A DNA stretch of 64,000 nucleotides from Owenweeksia sp963758205. Its GTDB lineage: Bacteria > Bacteroidota > Bacteroidia > Flavobacteriales > Schleiferiaceae. The position numbers and the translations under genes are program-made. The stretch lies in assembly GCA_963758205.1 (NCBI GenBank), contig CAVWUM010000001.1:868001-932000 (forward strand), given 5' to 3'. This document shows, one piece after another, positions 34,865-42,613 of this stretch (within the stretch, counting starts at the first letter, position 1; the number at the start of each line of letters is the position of its first letter). The notes beneath the pieces are model-generated. The model saw nothing but the letters and a program-made list of their open reading frames with translations. It was not told the origin of the DNA and made no database searches.

Positions 34865-36944
34865 TTAGTTCTTCGAATTTTTCAAAAAGGTTACTAGGTT
34901 GAACTGAGACAAACTCCGACCACGAGTTGTCAATATTTGAAATGAGATAAGCCTTGGCAACTTTTGGCTTAAGTATGTTATACTCCTCTTCAGACATCTC
35001 TTTCTTCACTAATGGGAATATAACTACCTGATCAGATATATTGGGATAAAAGAACTTGACAATGTTTAAGGCGTGATCCACATCGAACTTTTGCATTGGG
35101 CTGTCAATAAAAACTGGGAACTCAATGTCTGATTCTTCAACCAACCCTTTCAGTAAGGCTGTAGCGTACATCTGTTGTTCACCTTTTGATAGGCTCTCTT
35201 TACTTATTTCATTTCCATGCGCATCGAACAACACAATGTCGATGTCTTCCCCTAGGATCTCCACAGAAACCTTTTGTACGAATCCTTTTTTATGCATTAG
35301 TGTTTGCAAACCATCGTGAATTGCTTTTTCCAGGGATTTCTTTTTTTCTTCTTTAAAATCCGCAATAAAATCCTGTAGTTCTGAAATCAAACGCTGGGAT
35401 GTTTCAAACTTTTCTTTGTTCTGGGCTGATACCTTCAATTTTTCAGTAATTCTGGCAATCTCCTTGTTTTTTTGAACGATCTCTGTTTTCAATCCACCAA
35501 TTTCAGAGTGAAGTGAATAGATTGTACTTTCATGAGCAATATTCTTTTTTTCCAACTCAGCTTTGCGCTCCCTATCTGCGGCAATAATATCATCCTCCTG
35601 ATGCTCCTCACCTGCTCGAATTCTGCGCCTAATGCTGGCTAATTCGTTTTTGGCTTGCAAATAATTTCCACTAATGTTTTTGAAGGCCTGCTTAAAGGAA
35701 TGTCTTATCTGGGTCAACAGCCCATTGAGTTCATCCTTTTCATTTTGTGAGAAATCATGGATCAATCGGAAATCTTTTGGAAACTCTTTGGTTTCGGAGG
35801 AGAAATGTTGTTTTATCAGTTTTTCAATGGTGGTCTTGTAAAAGTCTTCCGCTTTGTAGTCGATCACGAAATCCTTTGGCTTTGGTTCACTTATTAGTCC
35901 ATTAATAATCTTGTGGGTAACCTCGTTAACCTTGTCTTGATTGTATCGTGCATTTTTAAATGCCAACTCATCATCAAGTTGCTCAGCTATATTCAACAGG
36001 TTCTCAGCAGCAATGGCAAATGGAATTATGTCATATGATTCTTTTAATTGACTGGAAAGGCTATTTACATCCTCAGTTAACTTCAACTCCTTATCTCTCA
36101 GTTTCTCCAATTCCTCTATGGAGATTATATTTCCATAGCGTATGAGTTTTTCCTGAACCTTGTTTATTTCTTGCTTATTAGAACTTAATTCCTCTCTCAG
36201 ATCGGCTATTGTCTTTTCGTGTTCAGCAATCGTATCTTCTGCCACCTCAACATCTCCTCTTAACTGATTAAGGTTTCTCTTTTCAGCCGCGGTTGCTGAT
36301 TCGCCTTTTAACCGCTGCTGGAGAATTAAAAGCTCTCCCTTAATATCTTCATATTTCTGTATGCCCAATACCTCAGAGTAGGCTTTGCTAAGTTTTCTCC
36401 TTTGTTCGGCTGTGTTAATCTCCGCTAGCGATACTATTTTCTCAGCATCAAAAAAGAAGAATTTCGCAATTGCGATGGGCATAATGAAGTCCCTGATAAA
36501 TATTTCTTCTCCTACATCCTCGCTTAATTCACTCGTACTTCCATCTATAAGAACTTCTATTGTTTCAGGGCTTGAACCGATAGTACTATATGTTCTGGTA
36601 ATCTTTATTTCTTCACATGGGAAACCCGGAATATCCACATCCGTAAAAGTGAGAGACACTGAAAACTTAGTTTCACCTTTTGCCTTTGAAAGTCTATTTA
36701 GGCTATTTGCGATGTATTTGTTGTAACCCCCTGCATCATCTATTTCTTTCCTATACAGGTCATCTACCTGCTCCATTTGCCTACCGTAAAGGCACCAGAC
36801 AAGAGACATAAGAAAAGTGGTTTTGCCAAACCCATTTTTACCACTAACAATTACAATGTTGCTGTCGTCAGTGGTGTCAAGATCAATTAGGTGGAGTCCT
36901 TTGTAGATCCTGAAATTGTTGAGCGCTAGTTCCTTTATTCTCAT
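34848..36944 (-). CDS. dndD: DNA sulfur modification protein DndD (SMC-like ATPase)
   Basis: 698 residues, RecF/SMC architecture. Walker A GKNGFGKT at 35-42, long coiled-coil arms (about 200-300 and 430-540), ABC signature LSKGEQQMYATALLKGL and Walker B FPVFIDSPMQKFD near the C-terminus. FIKNFRIYKGL-type start (LNNFRIYKG) is typical. DndD works with DndC and DndE to replace a non-bridging phosphate oxygen in DNA with sulfur; its ATPase probably opens or nicks DNA. It starts directly after the dndC stop and overlaps the next gene. Confidence 0.9.
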   Translation of the reverse strand: MRIKELALNNFRIYKGLHLIDLDTTDDSNIVIVSGKNGFGKTTFLMSLVWCLYGRQMEQVDDLYRKEIDDAGGYNKYIANSLNRLSKAKGETKFSVSLTFTDVDIPGFPCEEIKITRTYSTIGSSPETIEVLIDGSTSELSEDVGEEIFIRDFIMPIAIAKFFFFDAEKIVSLAEINTAEQRRKLSKAYSEVLGIQKYEDIKGELLILQQRLKGESATAAEKRNLNQLRGDVEVAEDTIAEHEKTIADLREELSSNKQEINKVQEKLIRYGNIISIEELEKLRDKELKLTEDVNSLSSQLKESYDIIPFAIAAENLLNIAEQLDDELAFKNARYNQDKVNEVTHKIINGLISEPKPKDFVIDYKAEDFYKTTIEKLIKQHFSSETKEFPKDFRLIHDFSQNEKDELNGLLTQIRHSFKQAFKNISGNYLQAKNELASIRRRIRAGEEHQEDDIIAADRERKAELEKKNIAHESTIYSLHSEIGGLKTEIVQKNKEIARITEKLKVSAQNKEKFETSQRLISELQDFIADFKEEKKKSLEKAIHDGLQTLMHKKGFVQKVSVEILGEDIDIVLFDAHGNEISKESLSKGEQQMYATALLKGLVEESDIEFPVFIDSPMQKFDVDHALNIVKFFYPNISDQVVIFPLVKKEMSEEEYNILKPKVAKAYLISNIDNSWSEFVSVQPSNLFEKFEELNVIAN

Positions 36945-38279
36945 CTATTTGGATTCTTTGCTCGCATTTAGGAAGCTCTCAATTCTAGTCTCAATATCCG
37001 ATTGGAGCCCTCGTTTTCTAATCAACAAAGTTTTGGTCTTTTGAAGGGATAACAAGTCTTGTATTAGATCAAAATCTTTTGGACTTGTTTTGCACGCCTG
37101 CTTAAGCAGCTTTTCTTCTTTTTTAACTCGTTCGTCCTGATTGTTCATATCAAGGTTAGTCTGATAAATTTCGTTAAATATAGATGAAACTTTGTGAGAA
37201 AAATTTAGATCTCTATACCATATTACCTGAATAGCTACAAGTTCTTGATTAGTAATTAACTTCAACTTTGGATTATGTTCTTGAATTGCTTTCTGAACAA
37301 CTAATAATCTTCTTAGGATTGAGGCTTTATATTCAGGTTTTAGCGTACCCATTTCATTTTTGGCCTTACCTCCATTACGTAGAAATGCTTCGCGTGTTTC
37401 AGGGTCATTCCTTTCTTCTGCAAGCTCGTTTCTAAAGTTCAAAAGGGGTCTTAACCATTCTTTTCCGGTTTCAACCTGTGCACTCATGGATTTGTCTTCT
37501 TTAACCACGGTGCATGTCCAGCAACCAAAGCGGCTTTGCCCGCAAGACTTATGATTTTTACTTGAAACCATTGTTGGACATTCGTAGTCATCAGCGCTCG
37601 CATCAGCATAGATTTGAAATAATTCCTCATTAGAGGAGCCCCAAGGAGTAGGCATAGTATTGATTAGGTACCAAACCTCTTCTAACATTAAATCTTTAAT
37701 AGGGGCGTAAACAAACGTGTTGTGGTGATTTGGATGCCTTCTCAAACGTCCACTTCGACTATGTTTTTTAATTGACTTCGCTCTAGCTGCACTCTCATCA
37801 GAACGAGTACCAATAAGTATTATAGCTTCCCCTTTCTCATCAACTTGTTCTAAAATGAACCTGGAAGTTGGGCGAATTTTAAGCCGATCCGTGCACCAAC
37901 GAAAGGAGTTATTTGGAGCTGGATAACCTCTACCTATCAAGTTTACCCAAAAAGATTCTTCAAGTCTGGGCTGAGTTTTTTGCACGCGAATAGGCATCCC
38001 TTGTTTTACGGCTGCCTCCTCAATATGATCTAGTACCCTGAATACATATTCTGTTATAACGGGGTTTTCAATCAATGTATCGTTACACACCACGTAAATA
38101 TCGCGATTTACAGTACCTGTCAACTCCTTGATTTGTTCAATGGCTTTCCAAACAAGCATCAGCAGAACAGTGGAGTCTTTACCACCGCTAAATCCTATAA
38201 TCCAAGGTCTTGTAGGATTTTCATCATAAAGGTACTGATCAACTAGTTCGTCAATTATGACTTGAATACGTTTAGACAC
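36945..38279 (-). CDS. dndC: DNA sulfur modification protein DndC (PAPS-reductase-like sulfurtransferase)
   Basis: 444 residues starting at a GTG. The PP-loop SGGKDS at 31-36 binds ATP to activate the DNA backbone. A cysteine cluster (CGQSRFGCWTCTVVKEDKSM, with a further Cys in YECPTM) is where DndC carries its 4Fe-4S cluster. Later helical region to 444. In Dnd systems DndC accepts sulfur from a cysteine desulfurase (DndA or IscS) and transfers it to DNA. No desulfurase gene is in the window, so a chromosomal IscS/SufS would be needed. Confidence 0.92.
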   Translation of the reverse strand: MSKRIQVIIDELVDQYLYDENPTRPWIIGFSGGKDSTVLLMLVWKAIEQIKELTGTVNRDIYVVCNDTLIENPVITEYVFRVLDHIEEAAVKQGMPIRVQKTQPRLEESFWVNLIGRGYPAPNNSFRWCTDRLKIRPTSRFILEQVDEKGEAIILIGTRSDESAARAKSIKKHSRSGRLRRHPNHHNTFVYAPIKDLMLEEVWYLINTMPTPWGSSNEELFQIYADASADDYECPTMVSSKNHKSCGQSRFGCWTCTVVKEDKSMSAQVETGKEWLRPLLNFRNELAEERNDPETREAFLRNGGKAKNEMGTLKPEYKASILRRLLVVQKAIQEHNPKLKLITNQELVAIQVIWYRDLNFSHKVSSIFNEIYQTNLDMNNQDERVKKEEKLLKQACKTSPKDFDLIQDLLSLQKTKTLLIRKRGLQSDIETRIESFLNASKESK

Positions 38280-38321
38280 AGCTGCTATTTTTGTGAATCG
38301 TAAAGCTATTAATCATTAAAA

Positions 38322-38335
38322 CCCTTATTAAGGGG
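38322..38335 (-). terminator. Weak hairpin between the nuclease pair and dndC
   Basis: CCCTT ATT AAGGG followed leftwards by TTTT. The stem is only 5 bp, so it would attenuate rather than stop transcription from the upstream nuclease genes into dndC. Confidence 0.3.
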
Positions 38336-38391
38336 AAAGAATTTTTTTCTTCACAACCTCTATAGCCTAGTTGTTAACTATCTCTAATTGG

Positions 38392-39003
38392 CTAATGGGT
38401 TTCAAAGGTGTTCCAACGGGTTTTAAGCTTACAGGCAAGAGCAACCTCCCAATAGTACAGTTTATAGTTATCTGTTTCAGGAATGATTTGGATTTTCCAA
38501 TTCTTCCTCATCATTTCTTGGAGTCGTTCTCTGTTTTCAATAAAATGAGTGAAATCTTTTCTTTCCCCCATGTAAAGTTCACCTGTATCCAACTCAAATT
38601 CATCTCGCGCCATCAGGTAAACCAAACTGCTTGAAAAGTGGGAGTTACTTAGAAAGTGATCACGTAGCCTTTTTATAAGTCTTCTGGAAATACCCACATA
38701 TAAAGGTTCATCATTTTCAAAAAAGATGTAAAGACCGGTTACTTCATTGTCTTTCTTATCTGTTTTCTCCTTCTTCTTGGTATTGTACATTCTCTGAAAG
38801 ATATCGGTGTTTTGAGCGTACCAGCCTCTTTCATGTAAATGGAATAACTCATTGAATGCATACTTCTTTTGATTGGTCAATTTTTCAAAAACTTGCTCAT
38901 CCGAATCTCTGAGAGTTGGCCAGTGAGGAATTTTTTCTTCAGCAAAGTTCTCCCCTGGGGCATGGCTGATGTTCTGTGCTTTTTCCTTTAAATAGTCATT
39001 CAT
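38392..39003 (-). CDS. GIY-YIG domain protein
   Basis: 203 residues. The GIY-YIG core begins at VTGLYIFFENDEPLYVGIS (Tyr 92 and Tyr 102, Gly 104), followed by the catalytic-type Arg in SRRLIKRLRDHF, and ends YYWEVALACKLKTRWN with candidate metal-binding Glu. The first 85 residues are helical and lack homology I can name. It may be a nicking or restriction nuclease associated with the Dnd genes. Separated from dndC by about 110 bp and from the upstream gene by 10 bp. Confidence 0.75.
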   Translation of the reverse strand: MNDYLKEKAQNISHAPGENFAEEKIPHWPTLRDSDEQVFEKLTNQKKYAFNELFHLHERGWYAQNTDIFQRMYNTKKKEKTDKKDNEVTGLYIFFENDEPLYVGISRRLIKRLRDHFLSNSHFSSSLVYLMARDEFELDTGELYMGERKDFTHFIENRERLQEMMRKNWKIQIIPETDNYKLYYWEVALACKLKTRWNTFETH

Positions 39004-39013
39004 ATGTATTTAT

Positions 39014-39628
39014 TTACACCCCCTCAAAAAACTGCACAGCAAATTCACAGAAGTCGATGATCACCTCCTTATCGAGGTCAAATTCTTTCCTGCTGCCTAA
39101 ATAGTTCCGTGAGTTTGGGGTTATTTCTTTTCCTTCCTGTAGTTCTTTATAGGTAATGCACTTAATATGCTTTTTTGAAACGAGTATAAAATAGGCGTTT
39201 CCGTAGGGGTAGTCTTCTGGCAGGTCTTTTAGGGCAAAGCTGCCACTTGCCCTGAATTTCACTTCTACAAAATGTACATCCGAGGTTCGCGGGTTTTGTA
39301 TCACAAAGTCGGGCATCCTTCGTATCTCATACGCCACTTCAGATTTTACACCCTTCAGTAGTTCAATAATGCCGGGTATGGTGTTTTCCATACCATAACG
39401 AAACACGTTGTAACCAAGGGAGAGAAACAACTCCTGGATAAGGGTTTCCGCAATGCGGCCCTTTATCATATTGTAGCGGTATTGCTTTTCTTTATCGTTT
39501 AGGCCGGTTTCGGCAAGTGGGAGGGTTTTCTCTTTGTCAATAGAGTTATTGCGGTTTTCGGAGTAGCAATCATAACAGCGTCCGCCAACAAATTTGGTAA
39601 ACGCACCGCAATCTATACACTCAGGCAT
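39014..39628 (-). CDS. Zinc-ribbon PD-(D/E)XK nuclease-like protein
   Basis: 204 residues. An N-terminal zinc ribbon has C4, C7, C18 and C21 (CIDCGAF...CYDC). The nuclease-like core has Glu 61 (KGRIAETLIQELF), MPDF with Asp 107, and FVEVKF with Glu 122 and Lys 124, the PD...ExK arrangement. It is the first gene of the leftward cluster. It could be a restriction nuclease, a Holliday-junction-type enzyme or an unrelated passenger; the catalytic residues look complete. Confidence 0.7.
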   Translation of the reverse strand: MPECIDCGAFTKFVGGRCYDCYSENRNNSIDKEKTLPLAETGLNDKEKQYRYNMIKGRIAETLIQELFLSLGYNVFRYGMENTIPGIIELLKGVKSEVAYEIRRMPDFVIQNPRTSDVHFVEVKFRASGSFALKDLPEDYPYGNAYFILVSKKHIKCITYKELQEGKEITPNSRNYLGSRKEFDLDKEVIIDFCEFAVQFFEGV

Positions 39629-39867
39629 CTTTGGTTAGGTTTAGTTGAATTTTTGAGTGATGCGAATATATCAAATGCCCAACCATCAAAGCACTTTATT
39701 TTTTAATACTAAACCAGGTTTTAACTTCAATGAAATGAATCGTTCTTAAGTGGATGATTTAGATGCAGAGGCAAGCAACTACCCAGTTAAAGAAATCACC
39801 AATTTCTAACCGGCTTTAAAGTATGGCTTTTAGTAAGCCACTAACGAAAGGCGTAATCCCCAAAAAC

Positions 39868-39905
39868 AAAAAAGCCCGAAAAGCTACGACTTTCAGGCTT
39901 TTGCA
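39868..39905. terminator. Hairpin terminator 1
   Basis: AAAAGCCCGAAAAG pairs with CTTTCAGGCTTTT; A-runs on one side and T-runs on the other allow termination in both directions. Confidence 0.65.
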
Positions 39906-39949
39906 ATTTGTTACGGACTTATTGGCAGTTCCCGGCTAAGCTGGAATTT

Positions 39950-40014
39950 TGCTGGACGGGACTCGAACCCGTCTAGGCTGAGCCGAGATGACAGGCATGT
40001 ATTCTAACCTTTAT
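39950..40014 (-). other. Degenerate tRNA 3' half (pseudo-tRNA / attachment scar)
   Basis: Read leftwards, ACGGG TTCGAGT CCCGT (39972-39956) is a perfect T-arm with a 5-bp stem and 7-base loop. Upstream, GAATACATGCCTGTCAT resembles a D-arm/anticodon region. However, the anticodon stem does not close and no 5' acceptor strand pairs with CCAGCAA. It is not a working tRNA. It most likely records integration into a tRNA 3' end. Confidence 0.4.
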
Positions 40015-40097
40015 ATTCATTTTGGGGTCTAAACCTTGTAAAAAATATCATCAATATTCTGAATGACGTAAACGAAATGCATATCCCAGAAACAAAA

Positions 40098-40130
40098 AAG
40101 CCTGAAACTCATCTGAATTTCAGGCTTTCG
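40098..40130. terminator. Hairpin terminator 2 (end of repressor transcript)
   Basis: AAAGCCTGAAA and TTTCAGGCTTT form an 11-bp stem around 10 bases; leftwards it is followed by TTTTTT. It lies about 105 bp after the leftward repressor gene and resembles terminator 1. Confidence 0.7.
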
Positions 40131-40149
40131 CATTTCTTTACAAATTTGT

Positions 40150-40168
40150 TGGCGGTCCGGACGGAACC
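40150..40168 (-). other. tRNA 3'-end-like fragment ending in CCA
   Basis: Read leftwards, GGTTCCGTCCGGACCGCCA looks like the end of a T-arm, a 3' acceptor strand (CCGGACC), a discriminator G and an encoded CCA. The rest of a tRNA is absent. Paired with terminator 2, it mirrors the arrangement of the pseudo-tRNA with terminator 1. Confidence 0.4.
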
Positions 40169-40234
40169 TTTCTATCCAGCGCCAAAAACCAGTTATCTCG
40201 GGAGCTCAGGAAGTAGCAGCGTGTTGGCTCGTCC

Positions 40235-40723
40235 TCATTTCGTCCGTTTTTTGTCCATTTTCATTTGTGAATGGAATTCCTCCAGGGCTTTTTTAAGACT
40301 CGCAGAAAGCGGATCTACCATGTCGGGTGTGAAATCCACAGGATCAATCTCTAGCGTGAGCCGATAACCTGAACCTTTAACATGGTAAAACTCTGATCTC
40401 TCAGGTGCATCACGAATACTCTTTTCGGGTACTGGTTGATAGGGTTTAAGCTTTGGGTTTTGGCTATAGAACTCATCAAAGAAACCTTCTGGTAAATGAT
40501 CAACAAACATCCTTAACTCACTTGGAGTCATTTCTGCCTTGCTACTGAGAATCCTGCTAAGATTGCTTCTCTGCATCGCATAACCACTGTTTACCAGCTG
40601 CTCTGATAACCATCTCTGTTTAATCCCTAAACTGTCCAGTTTGTGACGAATGTACTCGCCAATATGACTTCCATAATTCACACTGCTAAGGTTGGCATTT
40701 CCAACAACTTGATTACTAAACAT
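40235..40723 (-). CDS. Phage repressor-like HTH protein
   Basis: 162 residues from the ATG at 40723. An upstream ATG at 40753 would put the start inside a palindromic operator and adds a non-family leader. The N-terminal half has an XRE-type helix-turn-helix (YIRHKLDSLGIKQRWLSEQLVNSGYAMQRSNLSRILSSKAEMT). The C-terminal half is a beta-rich tail with a basic end (KMDKKRTK). Divergent from the small HTH gene at 40832, the layout of a CI/Cro switch. No LexA-type protease motif is visible. Confidence 0.8.
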   Translation of the reverse strand: MFSNQVVGNANLSSVNYGSHIGEYIRHKLDSLGIKQRWLSEQLVNSGYAMQRSNLSRILSSKAEMTPSELRMFVDHLPEGFFDEFYSQNPKLKPYQPVPEKSIRDAPERSEFYHVKGSGYRLTLEIDPVDFTPDMVDPLSASLKKALEEFHSQMKMDKKRTK

Positions 40724-40744
40724 ATATCCACTAAATAATAAATA

Positions 40745-40766
40745 TATCTCCATTTTAATGGAGATA
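40745..40766. promoter_or_regulatory. Operator palindrome 1 in the switch region
   Basis: TATCTCCATT and AATGGAGATA are perfect 10-bp arms around TT. The site lies 22 bp in front of the repressor start used here, where autoregulation is expected. Confidence 0.7.
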
Positions 40767-40767
40767 A

Positions 40768-40785
40768 GTTTGCATTAATGCAAAC
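40768..40785. promoter_or_regulatory. Operator palindrome 2 in the switch region
   Basis: GTTTGCATTAATGCAAAC is a perfect 18-bp palindrome, one base to the right of operator 1 but with a different sequence. Two different sites suggest one for the repressor and one for the Cro-like protein. The rightward early gene starts 47 bp further on. Confidence 0.7.
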
Positions 40786-40831
40786 AAATTACCAATATTT
40801 GTAACCAGTAATCAAGTACAGATATCTATAC

Positions 40832-41056
40832 ATGACAAAGCCAGAGTTAATTGGAAAGCTTAAAGAGCACTACAAAAAGCCGCATGTAGGTCTTCAGGAA
40901 AAGACAGGTTTTAGTAGAGAAGGGGTTAGGCTCTGGCTGAATGAAGAGGATAGATCAAGTCCCAGATTGGAGGAAGCTGCCGAGGAAATGATACTTCAGG
41001 CAGAAGCCGCCAAAAAGGCAATGGGAGAGATAGGTCCTGTACCTGCCCAGTTGTAA
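40832..41056 (+). CDS. Small Cro-like HTH protein
   Basis: 74 residues. LIGKLKEHYKKPHVGLQEKTGFSREGVRLWLNEEDRSSPRLEEAAEEMI reads as a compact helix-turn-helix, ending in a helical tail. First gene of the rightward early region and divergent from the repressor, so it is the likely Cro counterpart. Confidence 0.7.
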   Translation: MTKPELIGKLKEHYKKPHVGLQEKTGFSREGVRLWLNEEDRSSPRLEEAAEEMILQAEAAKKAMGEIGPVPAQL

Positions 41057-41061
41057 TAACC

Positions 41062-41078
41062 AAAAATGTGAGTATATG
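41062..41078 (+). promoter_or_regulatory. Recurrent leader motif, copy 1
   Basis: AAAAATGTGAGTATATG ends in the start codon of the next gene. The same AAAAATGTGAGT core sits directly before ATG at 42535 and, on the other strand, before radC. Function unknown: it could be a regulator-binding site or a non-SD leader. Confidence 0.4.
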
Positions 41079-41651
41079 TCTAACAATCAAATTCAGGCAG
41101 GGGTTGCAGACCGTGGTCTGGAATTTTTCAAAAGCGGGGATAAAACCCTGGCCACTTATTCAGGCCACACTTATAAGTTTCGTGAGCTGCCCAACATGGT
41201 ATTAAATCTCCTCCGTGCTGATCTTCTTTTAAATGAAAGAGCGCAAGCCGCTCTAACAACCTGGAATATTACAGATGAAATGGAAAGGCTGGAGAAATAC
41301 GCTTCTTGCCGCTTCGGTGGAGTAGATAAGTTTTCCGATATAACCAGCTGTGGCAAATTAACTCCGGATTACCATGATTGTCCATCCCGCGGCACCTGCC
41401 CATTTAATGGTGTGATCTGCGTTAAGCCGGCCGGCAAAAATGGTGAACTCTCCGATCGCGAATTACAGATCCTAAAACTTATCGCCCAGGGCCGCATGGA
41501 AAAGGAAATAGCGGATGAGCTCCGGATCTCCCAGGCTTGTGTAACGAAACGCAGAAAGGCCATTTTTAAAAAAACCGATACTGCTAGTTCTATCTCACTT
41601 ACCCATTGGGCTATTGCACGAAACCTAATACCCGTAAGCCATGAAGTTTAA
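41076..41651 (+). CDS. LuxR-type HTH regulator with Cys-rich centre
   Basis: 191 residues. The centre has five cysteines (CRFGGVDKF...CGKL...CPSRGTCPFNGVIC, about 69-115), which may bind zinc or iron-sulfur. The C-terminus is a LuxR/GerE helix-turn-helix (LSDRELQILKLIAQGRMEKEIADELRISQACVTKRRKAIFKK). Probably an early transcription regulator of the element. Its start MSNN follows the recurrent leader motif. It overlaps the next gene by 11 bp. Confidence 0.75.
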   Translation: MSNNQIQAGVADRGLEFFKSGDKTLATYSGHTYKFRELPNMVLNLLRADLLLNERAQAALTTWNITDEMERLEKYASCRFGGVDKFSDITSCGKLTPDYHDCPSRGTCPFNGVICVKPAGKNGELSDRELQILKLIAQGRMEKEIADELRISQACVTKRRKAIFKKTDTASSISLTHWAIARNLIPVSHEV

Positions 41652-42075
41652 GGATAGAATACAGGTTACTTGGAACAAATCCAGCATAGCTATCCGATTT
41701 CAGCTTACAAAGGGTTTCATCAAGTCCGCGAGCACCAAACCTGAATACGCTGATTACATCTTCCGGAAGATGATTCATGCCAAAATACTGTCCATGGTAA
41801 AACAGAGGCGCTACCAGGTGGGCAGTAACCTTGCTAAAAGTAATGAGGTAATAGAACAGGCCATACGCAATGCAATGGCCAAGTTGGAGTATATGCCAAA
41901 TTGGAATACAAAAAACTGGAGGGGTTCATTGGTGGCCATAAGGCCAAACCTTTCAGACATGGCTCCACAAGCCGGAAGGTTTACTGAAGCCTGGGCAGCT
42001 TTAATTGATGGTATTGATACCATACTGCAGGTAGAAGATATATCCACAGAACTCAATAGTGTGGTGTATGGATAG
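41641..42075 (+). CDS. Hypothetical phage early protein
   Basis: 144 residues, basic N-terminal half (RIQVTWNKSSIAIRFQLTKGFIKSA) and a helical middle (KSNEVIEQAIRNAMAKLEYM). No domain recognised. The start overlaps the regulator's stop and its own stop overlaps the next ATG, so it is part of the coupled early operon. Confidence 0.65.
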   Translation: MKFKDRIQVTWNKSSIAIRFQLTKGFIKSASTKPEYADYIFRKMIHAKILSMVKQRRYQVGSNLAKSNEVIEQAIRNAMAKLEYMPNWNTKNWRGSLVAIRPNLSDMAPQAGRFTEAWAALIDGIDTILQVEDISTELNSVVYG

Positions 42076-42301
42076 CCTCAGCCCTAAGGAAATAAAGTAC
42101 ATGAAGGATCTGGCTATGCTGGATTACCTCAGGTGCGATGTTGAGCTGAAGGCTCTCCGCTATGATGAAAGGTATAATGAGGTGGAAAAAGAAACCATCC
42201 GTAAGTACCTGGAAGGTAGAAAGACCATCAGCAATCAATTAGATAAAAAAAACTTAAAACCCCAAAGCAATGAAACTACACCTGGTATCAGCAGCCACTG
42301 A
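42068..42301 (+). CDS. Hypothetical small charged protein
   Basis: 77 residues from the ATG at 42068, which overlaps the upstream stop; a GTG three codons earlier is less likely. Helical with many Lys/Glu/Arg (LRCDVELKALRYDERYNEVEKETIRKYLEGRK). No family. It overlaps the following small membrane gene by 32 bp. Confidence 0.6.
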   Translation: MDSLSPKEIKYMKDLAMLDYLRCDVELKALRYDERYNEVEKETIRKYLEGRKTISNQLDKKNLKPQSNETTPGISSH

Positions 42302-42422
42302 GTCAAAAATCAAAATGGCTCTTTTCATTCTATACATAGGATTTCTGCATGCGCTCGCTTTTGCTGGAGCTGCTAGTATAGTGCACAGCATTTTAGGGTT
42401 AAAAATTTTCGGGCCTTTCTAA
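42270..42422 (+). CDS. Small membrane protein
   Basis: 50 residues beginning MKLHLVSAATESKIKMALF, with one long hydrophobic stretch (about 16-45) that could be one or two membrane helices. It starts inside the preceding gene in another frame. Hydrophobicity and the clean stop support it; function unknown. Confidence 0.5.
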   Translation: MKLHLVSAATESKIKMALFILYIGFLHALAFAGAASIVHSILGLKIFGPF

Positions 42423-42498
42423 GAGTGAGATTTTAAAAGGTTTGGTTGAAGGATTAGCTGCCCCTGGTCCTAAGGTTAAGGTTAGTTGGTTGAATGAG

Positions 42499-42521
42499 GC
42501 CCCAGGGCAGTGGGGCTTTTT
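42499..42521 (+). terminator. Rho-independent terminator in the early region
   Basis: GCCCC and GGGGC form a 5-bp GC stem around 8 bases and are followed by TTTTT. It ends the first early transcript just before leader-motif copy 2. Confidence 0.65.
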
Positions 42522-42522
42522 A

Positions 42523-42537
42523 AAAAATGTGAGTATG
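42523..42537 (+). promoter_or_regulatory. Recurrent leader motif, copy 2
   Basis: AAAAATGTGAGTATG, here after a terminator. It leads into ATGTCTAATAAT (MSNN), the same first codons as copy 1, so leader and start look like a duplicated unit. Confidence 0.4.
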
Positions 42538-42613
42538 TCTAATAATTTAAAAAGAGATGTGAGACCAGAAGCTCAAAGAGTTTGCAGGACTCTTTGATCA
42601 GCTCCGGTACCGT

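Larger units (their letters stand above)
39629..40234. other. Intergenic junction between Dnd island and phage element
   Basis: 606 bp without a credible gene. Its left 210 bp show nothing. The right part holds two hairpin terminators and two tRNA-3'-end-like fragments described separately. It is the likely left boundary of the phage-like element. Confidence 0.5.

Noticed and set aside
31216..39628. A classic DndFGH restriction module
   Set aside because: None of the genes after dndD shows a separate DndF or DndG pattern; the only HerA-type ATPase is the one fused to DndE.
39950..40014. Functional tRNA gene
   Set aside because: Only the T-arm is perfect; the anticodon stem and 5' acceptor strand do not pair, so it is reported as a remnant.
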